Assembly: GCA_015680685.1 (NCBI GenBank)
Contig: MNCI01020717.1
Span: 69,449-133,448 of the forward strand
Length of the DNA stretch: 64,000 bases
Reading direction: 5' to 3'
DNA from: Gnetum montanum
Lineage: Eukaryota > Streptophyta > Gnetopsida > Gnetales > Gnetaceae
The position numbers were made by a program, and so were the translations under genes. Positions within the stretch are counted from its first letter, which is position 1; the number at the start of each line of letters is the position of its first letter. The notes under the pieces are model-generated. The model was given only the letters and a program-made list of their open reading frames with translations. It was not told the DNA's origin and made no database searches. This document shows positions 12,474-23,585 of this stretch, one piece after another.

Positions 12474-13329
12474 TGATGAATTGCAAAGTTGGACTGCATT
12501 GATGGGCATGTGTCAACGCATTTCCATTGATGCATGAGTTGATGCATTGACACATATGTGTCAACGTAGCATCTGTCTTTGTGTATATAAATTCATGTGT
12601 CCATTTCATTTATGGCACTATTGAGCCAGTAGCATAACAAAGTTCTTGCATTTTATTCTTACAGGAGTTAGAATATTTTCTAAGTACCCACAGTTTGAGT
12701 TCAATGATTGTACGGATCCTTATTTGAGCATCGATATACCTGAACACTTCGATGTGTCAGCACTAAAGATGAGATTCTTGAAATAACTTACAGCACTTGG
12801 AATAGCTTAATATTTACTTTTATGCACTTTACTATTCATGAACTTTAAATTCATGTTCTTAATTAATTAATATGCTTAAGTAATACACATAAGTACAAGC
12901 CCCTTGAGCATCCCATTGATGCTTGGTACTCCTAGTAATGTTATTACTTAGTATCCCTAGTAACATAACAACTCAGTAGCATCCTAAGGAGTTCATGATG
13001 TGTATGGAAGTTGGGCCCATATACTTATGTTAGTAAATAGACTAGGGCATTAGATAATCACTTAGATTAGTTTCTAATTAATTACTTCATTTCACACTTA
13101 GGATAATTAGAATAAAATATAAAAATTAATACAAATCATGTGCCTTGGCTCTCACTTAATCATACACTTGCAACTACACAAGTGAAGCCAAGAAGAGAAT
13201 GATCACGTTTGTAGGTTATTATCTTTAATACTGGCATTTGAAGAGCTAAAGTCCATGGAATTCAACCAAATTACTAATGAGTGCTTGTGATTCGTATGGT
13301 TGGATGTAGCAACTACTCACCACTCATTA
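12474..13329 (+). repeat. E0 3' LTR
   Basis: It starts TGATGAA directly after a purine-rich CTTGAGGGTA (12464-12473) and ends CACTCATTA. Landmarks shared with the other copies are a TATA box TATATAAA at 12584, GTACCCACAGT.TGAGT near 12687, ACGGATCCTTATT near 12714, CTTGGTACTCCTAG repeats and TTCGTATGGTTGGATG near 13291. The U3 carries CATTGATGCA/GTGTCAACG words where the younger copies carry GATATC words. Length 856 bases. Confidence 0.85.
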
Positions 13330-13640
13330 ATAATGATTAATGATGTTGATGAACTAATGAAAGATTAATTAATTGATGATTCTATGAATTTCTAAGAGCT
13401 CCTTGGATAGATATGTGACAAGTGTGGCAAAGTTTACTAAAAATAACATAATATAGCTCCAATGACAAAATTACCTTAAAAATTGTGTGTGTGTCTGTGT
13501 GTGTGTGTGGATTAGGACTAAAATAGCATTACAACTACTCATCAATCCAAAAATTTCCTATATTTATTAAAATGAACTCCTATTTTTATAATAAAAATAA
13601 AAAATTATTATATTTTTTCATAAAAAATCAACATGCTACT
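13330..13640. other. AT-rich spacer between E0 and E6
   Basis: Low-complexity AT-rich DNA with no gene. It contains a (TG)n run with one interruption at 13484-13509. To the right, homology to the E6 downstream ORF begins at about 13640. Whether this piece is decayed E6 sequence or older DNA cannot be decided by eye. Confidence 0.5.
13484..13509 (+). repeat. (TG)n microsatellite
   Basis: About 13 TG units with one TC interruption in AT-rich DNA between E0 and E6. Confidence 0.9.
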
Positions 13641-15240
13641 TCATCAATTAGCTATTAGTTCAATGACTTATCTTGTTGAAGTTAGGTTTTAGTAACGACT
13701 AGCTTCCCTTTTGTCTCAATCAACATAGACTAGGTAGTAGTGATATCTTCAAGAATATTGAAGACATCTAGTATCACTAGGCTAACTCCCACTAGTTTAT
13801 TCAACATTCCTCATGTTGGAATGCATACATTCTTGATATTATACTCCTTTATTTAATCCTTGTAGACATCTAAATATCTATCATTATAGGAAAGTCTAGT
13901 ATTAGTGTTGTAGGGATCTTCAACTCTTCCCTAAATCTATCTACCATTACTTCAACAATAGTCTCTTATTTATTATATGGCATTACCATCATCATGGATC
14001 TATCCTCCTCCTCTAGCATAATCAAAAAATCTACAAGATTGACTAATGTCTCTAGGAATTACTCAGTGAGCAAAATTACTACAACCCCTCCTATAGTAGA
14101 ATTCACTTGGATGATTCCTTGACTTCTTTAGCTATTGAATAGGTTAGGGAGACCATCCTACTATCTGCTTACTATTTGTGCTAGTTATTCTAGGTGCTAA
14201 TAGTAGGATGATAGTCTTTCAATCCTTCAACAGGTGCCTAATGTGATGCTCTTTGTTTCTTAGTCCTTGCTTCAACAACTAATGTTTCTACTACTACTCT
14301 TATATTTGATGGTGAAGGTGGAGCCTCCTTCTAAAGCCTGGTGGCATTTCCTTCATCACTTCTTATCATGATGTAGTTGTAGCCCTACAAAGGATATGAT
14401 TGGAATATCATGCAATCCACCTTATTTTACAAATTTTTTTGATTAAGCATAGAAAGAGAAGTGCCTTTTTACCACCTTTCTCATTTTCTTCAAGTCTTTA
14501 CTCTATTTTCAAAAAGAAAAGTAGTATTAGGTTGATAGGGATGTTTTCACTAAGTGCTACACATGCCCTTGTAGAGAAGGATGTGATCTTACTTGGTCAT
14601 ATCATCAGATTGATGTAGTATGAAAATATTGAAGCATATCCTCTCAACTTAGATGAGTGCATTATATTCTATGCACATTATTTCCATTCTTTCTTATTTC
14701 TATTTTAAACTTTGTCGAAATGACCATCACTTCTATCCCCACATTGGGAAGTCCTAGAGCTTGTACAATGATTTGAACTGAATATGATATGATCATATCT
14801 TTTATTTTAATACTTGCATCCTTCTTGTGGTTGTTCTAAAAGAGACATGTTTCTTTTATGTACCACTTTCCATTGGTTGAGATTGTGAATCAAAGGGGAG
14901 ATGCTTGCAATTTCTCATGAATATCTTGGGGTGTAAACTCCAAGAATGGTCTAAAGATAAACTCCAAAAAAATAGAGCTGTGAATCTCCTTGATGCTAAT
15001 TTTTGTAAGCATGCTTTAGTAAGAGTCACTTTCAAGTTTGGTCTTGGTTGTAGTACCTCATCTTTCTTGGATTTCCCTATCTCAATTGTATGAATCTATC
15101 TAATAAATTCCACTTCTAGTTCTTCCCCAATAGATCCTATTACATATATGACCTCTAGTTCTTGTACCTACTCATGTCCATATCCTCATCTACCATGTAT
15201 GCTCTTCTCCTTATGTTAAAAGAGAGTACTTATCTTTAAG
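13640..15240 (-). pseudogene. E6 downstream ORF (post-pol), decayed
   Basis: The minus strand matches the E0 downstream ORF in order. The segment around 15050 matches E0 near 9590-9650 (AGACCAAACTTGGAGGT), that around 14880 matches E0 near 9755-9800 (CCAATGGAAAGT), that around 14430-14600 matches E0 near 10065-10200 (the CATGTGTGTGCCACT and GAGAATGAG stretches), and that around 13750-13830 matches E0 near 10845-10940 (CCAACATGAGGA). Stops and indels are frequent. It is cut off at about 13640, equivalent to about 10985 in E0. Finding the same ORF in two independent old copies shows it belonged to the ancestral element. Confidence 0.7.
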
Positions 15241-15828
15241 ACTCTCTTAGATTTCATCTACAATTACATTAATAATTAATTACTATTGCCCAAATCACGT
15301 TATAAGAGAATTTAACCTTTATTCATCCTTTGTATTAGCCTAATTTTGAAAAATTTTAGAGTTAGTTCCCTTAAGTAATTATGGTTTCATGTCCCCAAGG
15401 TTCTAAAATAGTTGAATTATCTTAATTTTTAATTATTTTAATCAATTTTTAATGTTAACTACCTTAAATATTCAAAAATATAAATTTTGGAAAAGCTTAA
15501 AATCACAAACTGAGTGCTTCCATGACATAGACCTCAACTCTAGGAGCTTGCAAGTTTTTAAATGCTTAAAATTAAAGATCCAAATCACTAGATATTGTAA
15601 TTAGATGGCTTTGGTTGGAAAAGAATGACAAAAACTCTTTTTCTATGAAGTGAAAATGATGAAAAATTGCCTAAATTTTGATGCATATATAGCATTTTCA
15701 TATTGCATTGAAACTAATCCATTAATAGAAATGTGTCAATGAAGCCTACTACATTGACAAGATTATTATGTAGGACCTTTTGCCTTTCTATCCTTTGAAT
15801 TTATGATAAATTTCTAAGGGTTTTAGGG
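15241..15828 (-). other. E6 3' noncoding region, left part
   Basis: On the minus strand this resembles the last part of the E0 post-pol noncoding region: GTCAATG/CATTGACAC words near 15715-15765, a CTATATATGCATC stretch near 15680, and GTCATGGAAGC near 15515, a relic of the internal CATGGGGG motif. It ends at the target duplication CTAAA (15829-15833) of E7 and continues at 23586. Confidence 0.65.
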
Positions 15829-15833
15829 CTAAA

Positions 15834-16224
15834 TGTAACAACCCATATTTTTGGACATCCTTGGTAAGTATGATTTTCATTAGGAATTTTCTGCTTGCAT
15901 TTGTACATTTATATGTCTAGCTAGTTCGATATAGGTTATGCATTATCTTGATGATGTTAATGATGAGTCTTGGGTCTTTTAGATTCTTGGTTAATGATAT
16001 GTAATCCTTAATATTTAATCACACATAAATTATCCTTTACTATTATCTAGTAGGTGTGCACTAATCTTGTTGTTGAGTGTGGTAGGATCTCATGAGATTT
16101 GGTTAGGAGCATGGCATGGCCTATAAGTAATGGTTTGTTTAATTAATATTATCAATTTTTTAAAAGATTACATGATATAACAAAATAGATAAGTGATTGA
16201 TGATTTATATATGTCCACATGTGT
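15834..16224 (+). repeat. E7 LTR, left segment
   Basis: Left 391 bases of the solo LTR, from TGTAACAACCC to TGTGT (16220-16224), the left target duplication of E1. AT-rich, with no gene. Confidence 0.72.
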
Positions 16225-16887
16225 TGATGAGCCGCAATATCGCATGGGCCATGATATCGCATCGACCCCTGCGATATCGTGTACGTGATATCGTAGCCTG
16301 TCACCAGTTCTATAAATAAGAGGTCACCACACATTTGTGTATGGAAATAAAGACAAAATTTTTGATAAACCTTGCAGCACATGGACTAAGCTAAATAGGA
16401 TTTAATTACTGTTAAATTTTTAAATGCTTTCTTAGTTAATTAAATCTCTCTCAACCCTCAACTCTCCTAGTTAAGTGCATTCAGTACGACCGCTTTGAGC
16501 ACATGCGCTATGCTTGGTAACCCAATAACGAATAGTGTTTGGTAATCCTAGTACCGTTGCACTAGTTTAGGGTGTGTATGAAAAGTGGGAATGAATACTG
16601 ATGCTAGGAAAATTAGAGCTTAGTTAGTAAAAGTTAGTTACTTAGTATCTTCACCCTTTCTCCTCTTAGCATAGGTGATAAAAAGAGAAAAGATATAAAA
16701 ATCACATACCTAAAACTTACTTAACCATACAACCATGACAATACAAGTAAGTTTGGGAGGAAAACAATTGATTAACCTTAAGTGTTCCATAAGGTGCGTA
16801 AGCACTTAGTCCTTGGAGTTCAACTGGATCGCACGTGAGACGCTCATATTCGTATGGTTGAGTGTAGGGCTACCTCGCCACTCATCA
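16225..16887 (+). repeat. E1 5' LTR
   Basis: 663 bases, TGATGAG...CTCATCA. U3 holds GATATC palindromes at 16252-16292, then TATAAATA at 16311. It is about 121 bases shorter than the 3' LTR: sequence between AAGAGGT and CACACATTT just after the TATA box (near 16325) has been lost, removing the presumed transcription start region. Confidence 0.93.
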
Positions 16888-16888
16888 T

Positions 16889-16906
16889 TGGCGCCATTGC
16901 CGGGGA
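16889..16906 (+). other. E1 primer-binding site (tRNA-Asp)
   Basis: TGGCGCCATTGCCGGGGA starts two bases after the LTR. It is complementary to the 3' end of plant tRNA-Asp (TGGCGCCGTTGCCGGGGA) with one mismatch, as used by Athila-type elements. Confidence 0.93.
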
Positions 16907-17033
16907 CTTAGTTGTTTGTGCGCTACGTAGAACATAGAAAATCATCCACATCGTTGGGAAGCTTAAATGAACCCTTAGACTTAATCAAGAAAAAAATAAC
17001 ATAACAATAAACTGCACACCAAACAAGACTTAA

Positions 17034-19071
17034 ATGTCTTCTTCTTCAAACAAAAGCACTTCACCGTCTAGGAACAACACTAGAAATAGTCGGTGACACA
17101 ACACACATAACCAAAATCTGCCAATTCCTCAACAATTTAGTTTGGTATATATTTATCATGATAAATATATACCCAACTTTACCTTTGTCTTCCATCAAGA
17201 TGAACAACTGCGTTGGAGATACTTGGAGGGTAACATAGTGTTGCCTCCAGACAGAGTAGCCCCCAACATGGTCCTTCATGCCCTTGCACGAATAGGCATG
17301 TCACAACTATACGCTGAGTACATTTCATGCAATTAAAATGCAAGGAACTACCATCCCATAGAAGCGCAACATCAACGAGACTCACAGCAGGAGAGTTACC
17401 ACACAGCATTGAAGGGTAAAGGCCCCCGTAATGCTTCAACTGTCTTAAACGAAATTGAGGGTGGTGAACCTATTTTCATATGTTCTCCACAAAACAATGT
17501 TTCCCCTCCTAACAATGGTTAGGAGGTGGTGTATCAGAACTTGCGCTCCATGATTCACAACCCTGGTTCTGATTCCCACGAACACCAAGTGTTCAACGAG
17601 GGAACACAAATACATGACAAGGGTGAGCATTCTAATCATCATCACGATCGGGGCTGGAACCACATAAGAGAAGGTAGGGAACATCGTCATGGTGATGGTT
17701 CTCCTTCTTCTTCCCCCTCATCATCACATTCACCCTCTCCTTCAACATCAGGACGCAGTCATAAGGAACCTAACCATGAGGATAAGGGTAAGCAAAGTGA
17801 GAAACCTCGACAAGAGAGTCGAGAAAGAGGATGAGGGCACTCAAAAGAATCAAGGCATGGAAAAAGGGAGAGTAGGGAACCATGTAGACATCATAGACAC
17901 TATGAGAGAAATGATAATGAAGAACCCCTACTTGCAACATGAAGCATGTTAGACATCACGGAGGCTGTTAGAATTCCTACAAGGCACCAAAAAGATAGCA
18001 GGATCAAGAGATTGGATATGAATAACATCCCACGATTTCAGGGGGGATACAATGCTGATCCTCAGAATTACTTACAAGTATTTCACGATGCATGTGCCTT
18101 GTAGAACATCAAAAATGAGTGGCAAAAATTAAATTTGTTCCCAAGGACACTAGTAAAGGAAGCAGAAAGTTGATACCGGTCCTTAGAACTGGAAACCATT
18201 AGGAGGTGGAGTACATTGCTAGAACTGTTTAATGATAAATATCAAACGTACTCCTGATTGTCCAACCTACGAAAGAAAATCCAAGGATGGAAGCAAGGAA
18301 ATCATGAATCCTTGGATGCTGCCATGGGCCGTTATTATACATTGTTACATCATTGCCCAGGCCATGATTACTCACAGCAGGATCAACTACGCCCTCTCGT
18401 AGATGGACTTAGGCATGAAACTAGGAGAACCCTTGGAACATATGCCCAAGGGAGATTATCTGAGCTTAGGTCCCATCAGATCCATAGATTTCTGGAACAA
18501 GTAGTTAAGGAATAAGGAGAGCTACGTAAGAGAGAAACCGCGGAAGAATACAACTGTGATCCTTCCCTCTGAAAAAGGGGAGTAAGATTCTGTGAGGAGG
18601 AGGAAGAGTCACCACTCGAAGAGTTGGTGCATAGAAAAACCTTGCTACTGCAAAAATTAACAATAGAAGTGTTAGCTAAGGTAGACCAAATGTGGGACTC
18701 CTTAGATAGTATATTTGAAACCGTTTTGAAAATCATAGAGGAGTCTAAGGAGCAAAGTAGTGACTATGATAAAAAGAAGAAGAGAGAAGTGGTCAATGCA
18801 TGTAACAAAGGTAAGGGTAAAATGGCTATCATTGAAGAGGTTGTGGATTCTAACACAAAAAATGATGGTGGATGTGAGATATTCCAATATGACCATCCTA
18901 AGGGATGTTGTCCAATAATCTCACATCTACAAGAATCTGGAGTGTATGCACTCAACCCAAGACTTAACAAAGGGCAAGCACCCCATCAATTACCTTATCC
19001 CCAAGGTAACCCAAGGCTATTCCACTAACCATTAACGTATTATCCAAGTGGAACTCCACCACAACCTATTG
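17034..19071 (+). pseudogene. E1 gag, decayed but one frame
   Basis: Gag forms the particle that packages element RNA. One frame runs from ATG 17034 to the deletion junction, with premature stops but no obvious frameshift. Domains in order: an N-terminal domain (NFTFVFHQDEQLRW, GNIVLPPD, about residues 40-100); a His/Ser/Arg-rich low-complexity linker (about 190-290); the retrotransposon gag core (LDMNNIPRFQGGYNADPQNY through TLGTYAQGRLSELRSHQIH, about 320-495); a charged helix; and a knuckle-like CEIFQYDHPKGCC near 18880, where the second Cys found in other copies is Phe. Confidence 0.9.
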
Positions 19072-20510
19072 ATGCATTTGTGCTGGCCATTCTCTTGGGT
19101 GCTTGGATGTTTTCTTCTTGAGTCTCTTGTACCATTCTGATGCTACTCCATTATCGGGAAGCTAAGCTAATAAAAATAATAAGTCTTTGCATGGTGTGGT
19201 TCTCACGTAAAACACAAAAAGAAAGTGAGCATTCAAAGCACATGTCATAGATGAAATAATCATTTGGGCTATAAGCACTGGTTATGGAACTAAATAAAAA
19301 TGTTCCCTCTAACTAAGGCCCTTCCTCACTTCCTACTTTATCCTCTTTCGTTTCGTCGAAATGGTGGTGACTTTTTGGTAGAGGCATTCTTGTTACTTCA
19401 AGTGGATGGATTGGCCAAGTGCATTAATGCGAAGTCACTAGATGTGGACTATTTGAGGCTAGATTTGGAATGAGTTCTACTTAGTCACATTAACCATGAA
19501 ATACACAAGGGACTCTACACAACCTTGTTCTTGGGATTCCATTCCATTCTCTTCTCTCCATCTTTCTCTCCATTGTTTACCTCATTGTCAGTTGTATCAG
19601 TAGCCCATATTTTAGTTGATGCATTGTTTTTTTTTTTTTTTGGTAAACTCTTATGGTTAAGAATTTAACTCTTGCTTCCAAATGACATTTCTAGGGCCTA
19701 CAGACTCTTTGAATGTGGGATTGCCAGGGCATTAAGGGCATGAGCCTGCTTTGGGGAGGACCCACTGGCATTCCTATTTGGTGCATCAGTTAATTTCTTT
19801 CCCTTAAACATTTTTTCAATCACCATTTATTTTGTTCATCTCCATCTTTGACATCCATTTTATCGGCATTGCCATTGTTTCTTTTTTCTCCATCTCTCTT
19901 ATTCCTTATCTTTTTCCATTCTCTCGCTACCAGAGCTTCGCTCTTAGTCATGGGGGTCCTAGTCCAATTTTTTTGATTTTCTCTTAACCCCTACACCTTG
20001 GGTAGCCACCAATATTATATCTCCAGATCCGCATTAGCCATATCACAACTCAACTAATGGACCTTACACTGAGGCAAGGTATTAACTGCATTGTGATTCA
20101 TTTACCCTTGTTAATATTAAACTGTGTTGTGTGTGCAGATGGCAATCATACAACAATGGATTGGACCTGGAAGAAACACTTGGGATGGATTAGTGCTAGA
20201 ACAGTTATGCAAGGAACAAGATTGATGATGTGCTTATGAATGAACAATGAAAGGTGCAATCTTGGCGTTGGCAGCAACAGACTTCTTCTTTTCTCTCTCT
20301 CTCTCTCTCTCTTTTCTCTTAGCTGCAAAATAAGGCCTAATGTCAAATGTATAAAGTGTTCACTCTTGTTGTCATGAACATTATTTTTGTCATGTTTTGT
20401 AATGATGATCCATTCACATGTCACGCCATCACCATTAGTATCATTCAAGTTAATAATCCCATACCTTCCCAATATCTTGTAAGAGACTCAAGGCCAAGTT
20501 TTTATTCATT
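19072..20510 (+). other. E1 3' noncoding region
   Basis: It begins at the deletion junction. Blocks in order: ATGCATTTGTGCTGGCCATTC, AAGTCTTTGCATGGTGTGG near 19182, a poly-T run near 19627, CCTACAGACTCTTTG near 19698, the conserved GGGCATTAAGGGC block 19727-19774, CATGGGGGTCC near 19949, the candidate intron 20079-20138, a short frame from 20139, a (CT)n run 20292-20313, and CACGGGGGTA (20511-20520) as polypurine tract. Confidence 0.8.
20079..20241 (+). pseudogene. E1 candidate spliced short ORF
   Basis: GCAAG|GTATT (20079) and GTGTGCAG|ATG (acceptor 20137-20138, ATG 20139) could bound a 60-base intron. The frame from ATG 20139 encodes MAIIQQWIGPG... and stops after 28 codons (TGA 20223). 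E2-E4 have the corresponding frame at the same place. In E0 the same position opens the roughly 2.9-kb downstream ORF, so this is probably its remnant. Confidence 0.4.
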
Positions 20511-20520
20511 CACGGGGGTA
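20511..20520 (+). other. E1 polypurine tract
   Basis: CACGGGGGTA immediately precedes the 3' LTR (TGATGAG at 20521). The same position in E3 and E4 reads CATGGGGGTA. It is the expected primer for plus-strand DNA synthesis. Confidence 0.75.
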
Positions 20521-21304
20521 TGATGAGCTGCGATATTGCATGGGCCACGATATCGCGTACGTGATATCACAACCCGTCGCCAGTTCTATAAATAAGAGGT
20601 GGTTTTTCCTTGTTCACTAATCTAGATCTAGATCCTTAGCTAAACTCTGGCAATTTTACCATTCTAGAGATAGAATAATTTCCATGTGCCCACAGTAGGA
20701 GTCTCAAAGTGAACGGATCTTTATTCAAGCAAATTGTACCTAAGCACACATTTTTGTATGAAAATAAACACGAACTTTTTGATAAACCTTGTAGCACATG
20801 GACTAAGCTAAATAGGATTTAATTACTTTTAAATTTTTAAATGCTTTCTTAGATAATTAAATCTCTCTCAACCCTCAACTCTCCTAGTTAAGTGCATTCA
20901 GTACGACCGCTTCGAGCATGTGCACTACACTTGGTAACCCAGTAATGAATAGCCTTTGGTAATCCCATTAGCATTGCACTAGTTCAAGGTGTGTATGGCA
21001 AGTGGGAATGGATACTGATGCTAGGACAATTAAAGCTTAGTTAGTGAAAGTTAGTTACTTATTCTCTTCACCCTTTCTCCTCTTAGCATAGGCGATAAAA
21101 AGAGAAAAGATATAAAAATCACATACCTCAAACTTACTTGACCATACAACCATGATAATACAAGTAAGTTTGGGAGGACAACAATTGATTAATCTTAAGT
21201 GTTCCATAAGGTGCGTAAGCACTTAGTCCTTGGAGGTCCACCGGATTGCGTGTGAGATGCTCATATTCATATGGTTGAGTGTAGGGGTACCTCACCACTC
21301 ATCA
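20521..21304 (+). repeat. E1 3' LTR
   Basis: 784 bases, TGATGAG...CTCATCA. U3 is only about 65 bases to the TATA box (20587) and contains GATATCGCGTACGTGATATC (20549-20568), a near-perfect palindrome. Shared landmarks follow: CCCACAGTAGGAGTC near 20689, AACGGATCTTTATTCAAG near 20712, AGCATGTGC near 20924, GTAATCCC near 20960 and ATATGGTTGAGTGTAG near 21270. Confidence 0.94.
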
Positions 21305-21309
21305 TGTGT

Positions 21310-23580
21310 GCTTTAGATATTTAATTATATTTAGCTTTACCTTATTTTCTTTATTATGATGTTTTGGACTATATTTTAACATTGTAAGATTTGATGGTAT
21401 TTTAACTTTAATGGTTATGTTCTATGAGAGGGAGTTATGTGAGTGGGAGAAAAAATTATCATTGATATGAAAACGATTTATAGTAATTTTCTTTTAGCTT
21501 TATGGAAGTTTTGGCAATTAGTGTTTTCTTCCGTTCCATGGATTCCAATCAATCTCCATTAACGCTCCCATGGTTCAATTCTTCCATATACTTTGATGAT
21601 CCTAGAGAGGTGCTAGGAGCACGTGAATCTTTTTGACTTGCTTTTCCCCTTTTATAGTTTTCTTTGTTTAGAATAGAGGTGAGTTATCTTGGCTTTTTTC
21701 CTATTTATGATTACAAGATCTATGAATATATGGGGGATGGGTATTATTTATTTTTTTCATATGATTATGATATCATTTTGGGAGTTGAAGGATTTTATTT
21801 ATGTAGATGGAATGCAGTTTGATGGAATTTTTAGGTGTGTATATTCTACTATTTTCTATCGATTTTGGGTATGAGAATTGTAAAATTATTTCCAACAATT
21901 TTTATGGAAGTGAGTTTTGTCATTTGTGCACTTAGTAGATTGTGATTAATTGATGAATCTATGGTAAAATTATTTCAAGCTATGTTTCTGAATTTTCGGG
22001 TAGACATGATTGATCTCTATGATAGTAATTAGAGTTTCAAAATTTTCATTGATCCACAAAGTTAGCTTACTAGATCTATTTTTCCCTACTTTGATCTTGA
22101 CCCCTTCTTATGATAGCTCCATTTGCATACTGGTTTGGCTTGAATTGCTCTTTTTCTTGATATTCTATGATCTGGATGTATAATATTATTTCTTCCTCAC
22201 ATTATGCTTTTCCCAATCTTGTGATTATATTAACTTCAGTTTTCTCTTCGTATTTCTGTTTTGGGTTTTCTTCCTTCCTTATCGATTCACATTCTAGACT
22301 CATTGAGCTATTTCCTATTTTTCCTTACCTACTCCCATCATTCTAGAGTATTTCTTGGTTATTTTCTTGTCTTTCCTAGTCCAATAAGATGTCCTAGATC
22401 CTTGCTAAACATCTCTTCTGAATCCCGATACCATTATCAAGATGTCTCCCCCAAACACAAGATGTCTTCCTCAAGACATCTTACCCTGTCATAAGATGTC
22501 TCTACCAAGATGTCTTCTTCTAGGCATAGTCATCTCCTCCTAGAAAAAGATGTCTTTCTAACCTAGAGATGTTCTAGCATAGACCAAGACATCTCCTAAC
22601 TTCAAAGACATCTCTTTTTTTCCAAGATGTCTTTCTTATGAGCCCACTTTTCTCTTAAACTTGGATTTTGAAAAGTTTGATTCTTTGATTTATCCCTTGA
22701 CTTGGATTTCTTAGTTCTATGGTTCCAGATATTTGTTTATTCTTCCATTCATACCACATTTACATTTACCTTCTTGAGTCCTTTATTATTGAATTCTCCT
22801 AGCTTGGTATATTATTACTAGATTGAATTTTGAATGATTGTGGTATCTTTCTTAGTTTCTTGTAATATTTGTTTCACCACTTGGAAACATTAAATCTTAT
22901 TATAACCTTTTCCCATGTCAAGCCTTTCATTGAATCATCTATTGAGATCTCAAGATTGTTACATTATCTTGGATCATATTGGACTCTATTTGGTAAGATC
23001 ATTGATTCTTATGGGAATGTTGGTTGTTGATGATTTTTGGATTATTTATGTAATCATGTAATCAATCTTTTAGTATATTTTTTTATCTTTCCTTGATGAT
23101 TCTATTGGCATCTTGGAAAATTTTTAAGATCCCTTAAACATTGAATTTGAATCTCATTGATGATGGCCTCCCATGTATTTGGGAATGGATGTTGATGACT
23201 TAAGTATTTATGAATTGTATCTTTGTTAGGATCTTTGGTTTGCATGGTCTTTAGAGTAGACAAGATCTATTATTTGACATTTCCCTCCACCGTCACCTTG
23301 GTTACCATGTCCTTGGATTATTTGATTGTTGGATGTTGGAGCTAGCACTGAGTTTGTATGGTCAGTTGGAGCTGAGCTCCTGGAGATGATTTTGATTATT
23401 AACCCTCTCTCTCTCTCTCTCTCTCTCTCNTCTCTAGAGTCATGGCTTCATGATAGGTTCTTTGTTTCTTTTGCTATGTAGTTTGTTAATTCACATCTCT
23501 TGTAATGATTGATAGTTTTATTAGGGATTGTACCCAACATAATGCTCTCCAACCTAAGCCATGGAAAGGAGGGTGTTGCA
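21310..23580 (+). repeat. E7 LTR, right segment
   Basis: Right 2.27 kb of the solo LTR, from the right TGTGT of E1 to GGGTGTTGCA. No gene is recognised. It contains an array of AGATGTCT/AGACATCT words at about 22435-22640 and a (CT)n run at 23405-23435 with one N at 23430. Confidence 0.7.
23405..23435 (+). repeat. (CT)n microsatellite
   Basis: CT repeat near the 3' end of the E7 LTR. An undetermined base at 23430 suggests the array length is uncertain in the assembly. Confidence 0.9.
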
Positions 23581-23585
23581 CTAAA

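Larger units (their letters stand above)
2787..13329 (+). mobile_element. E0: old 5'-truncated Tat/Athila-like Ty3/gypsy element
   Basis: An old plus-strand copy, recognised by sequence shared with E2. In order it holds a protease remnant, RT, RNase H, integrase, 3' noncoding DNA, a long downstream ORF and a 3' LTR. The 5' LTR, primer site and gag are missing, because homology stops at about 2787 within protease. Stops and indels are dense throughout. It differs from the younger copies by having a roughly 2.9-kb coding-like region between pol and the 3' LTR. A solo-LTR-like insert interrupts the end of pol at 6357-7464. Confidence 0.88.
16225..21304 (+). mobile_element. E1: gag-only deletion derivative
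   Basis: Both LTRs are present (16225-16887 and 20521-21304), flanked by an exact TGTGT duplication (16220-16224 and 21305-21309). Inside are a tRNA-Asp primer site, a decayed gag, a junction near 19072 where the end of gag joins the 3' noncoding region directly, and a purine tract before the 3' LTR. Protease, RT, RNase H and integrase are all deleted. It sits inside E7. Confidence 0.95.
15829..23585 (+). mobile_element. E7: solo LTR of another family, with target duplication
   Basis: Begins TGTAACAACCC (15834) and ends GGGTGTTGCA (23580), flanked by CTAAA at 15829-15833 and 23581-23585. After removing E1 and its duplication it is about 2.66 kb with no coding region and no internal copy of its own ends. 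This fits a solo LTR. The TGTAACA..CCC start and length suggest a Tekay/Del-type chromovirus LTR, but that assignment is from end sequence and size only. It lies in the E6 3' noncoding region and was later split by E1. Confidence 0.75.

Noticed and set aside
13640-15240. Independent gene on the plus strand between E0 and E1
   Set aside because: Plus frames (14400-14618, 14905-15093) are shadows. The minus strand aligns with the E0 downstream ORF.
16250-16300. GATATC clusters as a CRISPR array or bacterial operator
   Set aside because: Spacing is irregular, there are no unique spacers, and the context is plant LTR U3.
17179-17690. Minus-strand frames opposite E1 gag
   Set aside because: They have counterparts opposite every gag copy and no independent features.
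20079-20090. GGTATCAAC as a tRNA-Met primer site of a copia element
   Set aside because: It resembles TGGTATCAGAGC only over a few bases, no LTR end precedes it, and it is at a fixed internal place in five gypsy copies.
22261-22494. 77-residue Ser/Leu/Phe-rich frame in E7
   Set aside because: It lies in LTR sequence and runs into the AGATGTCT array. No sign of a real gene.
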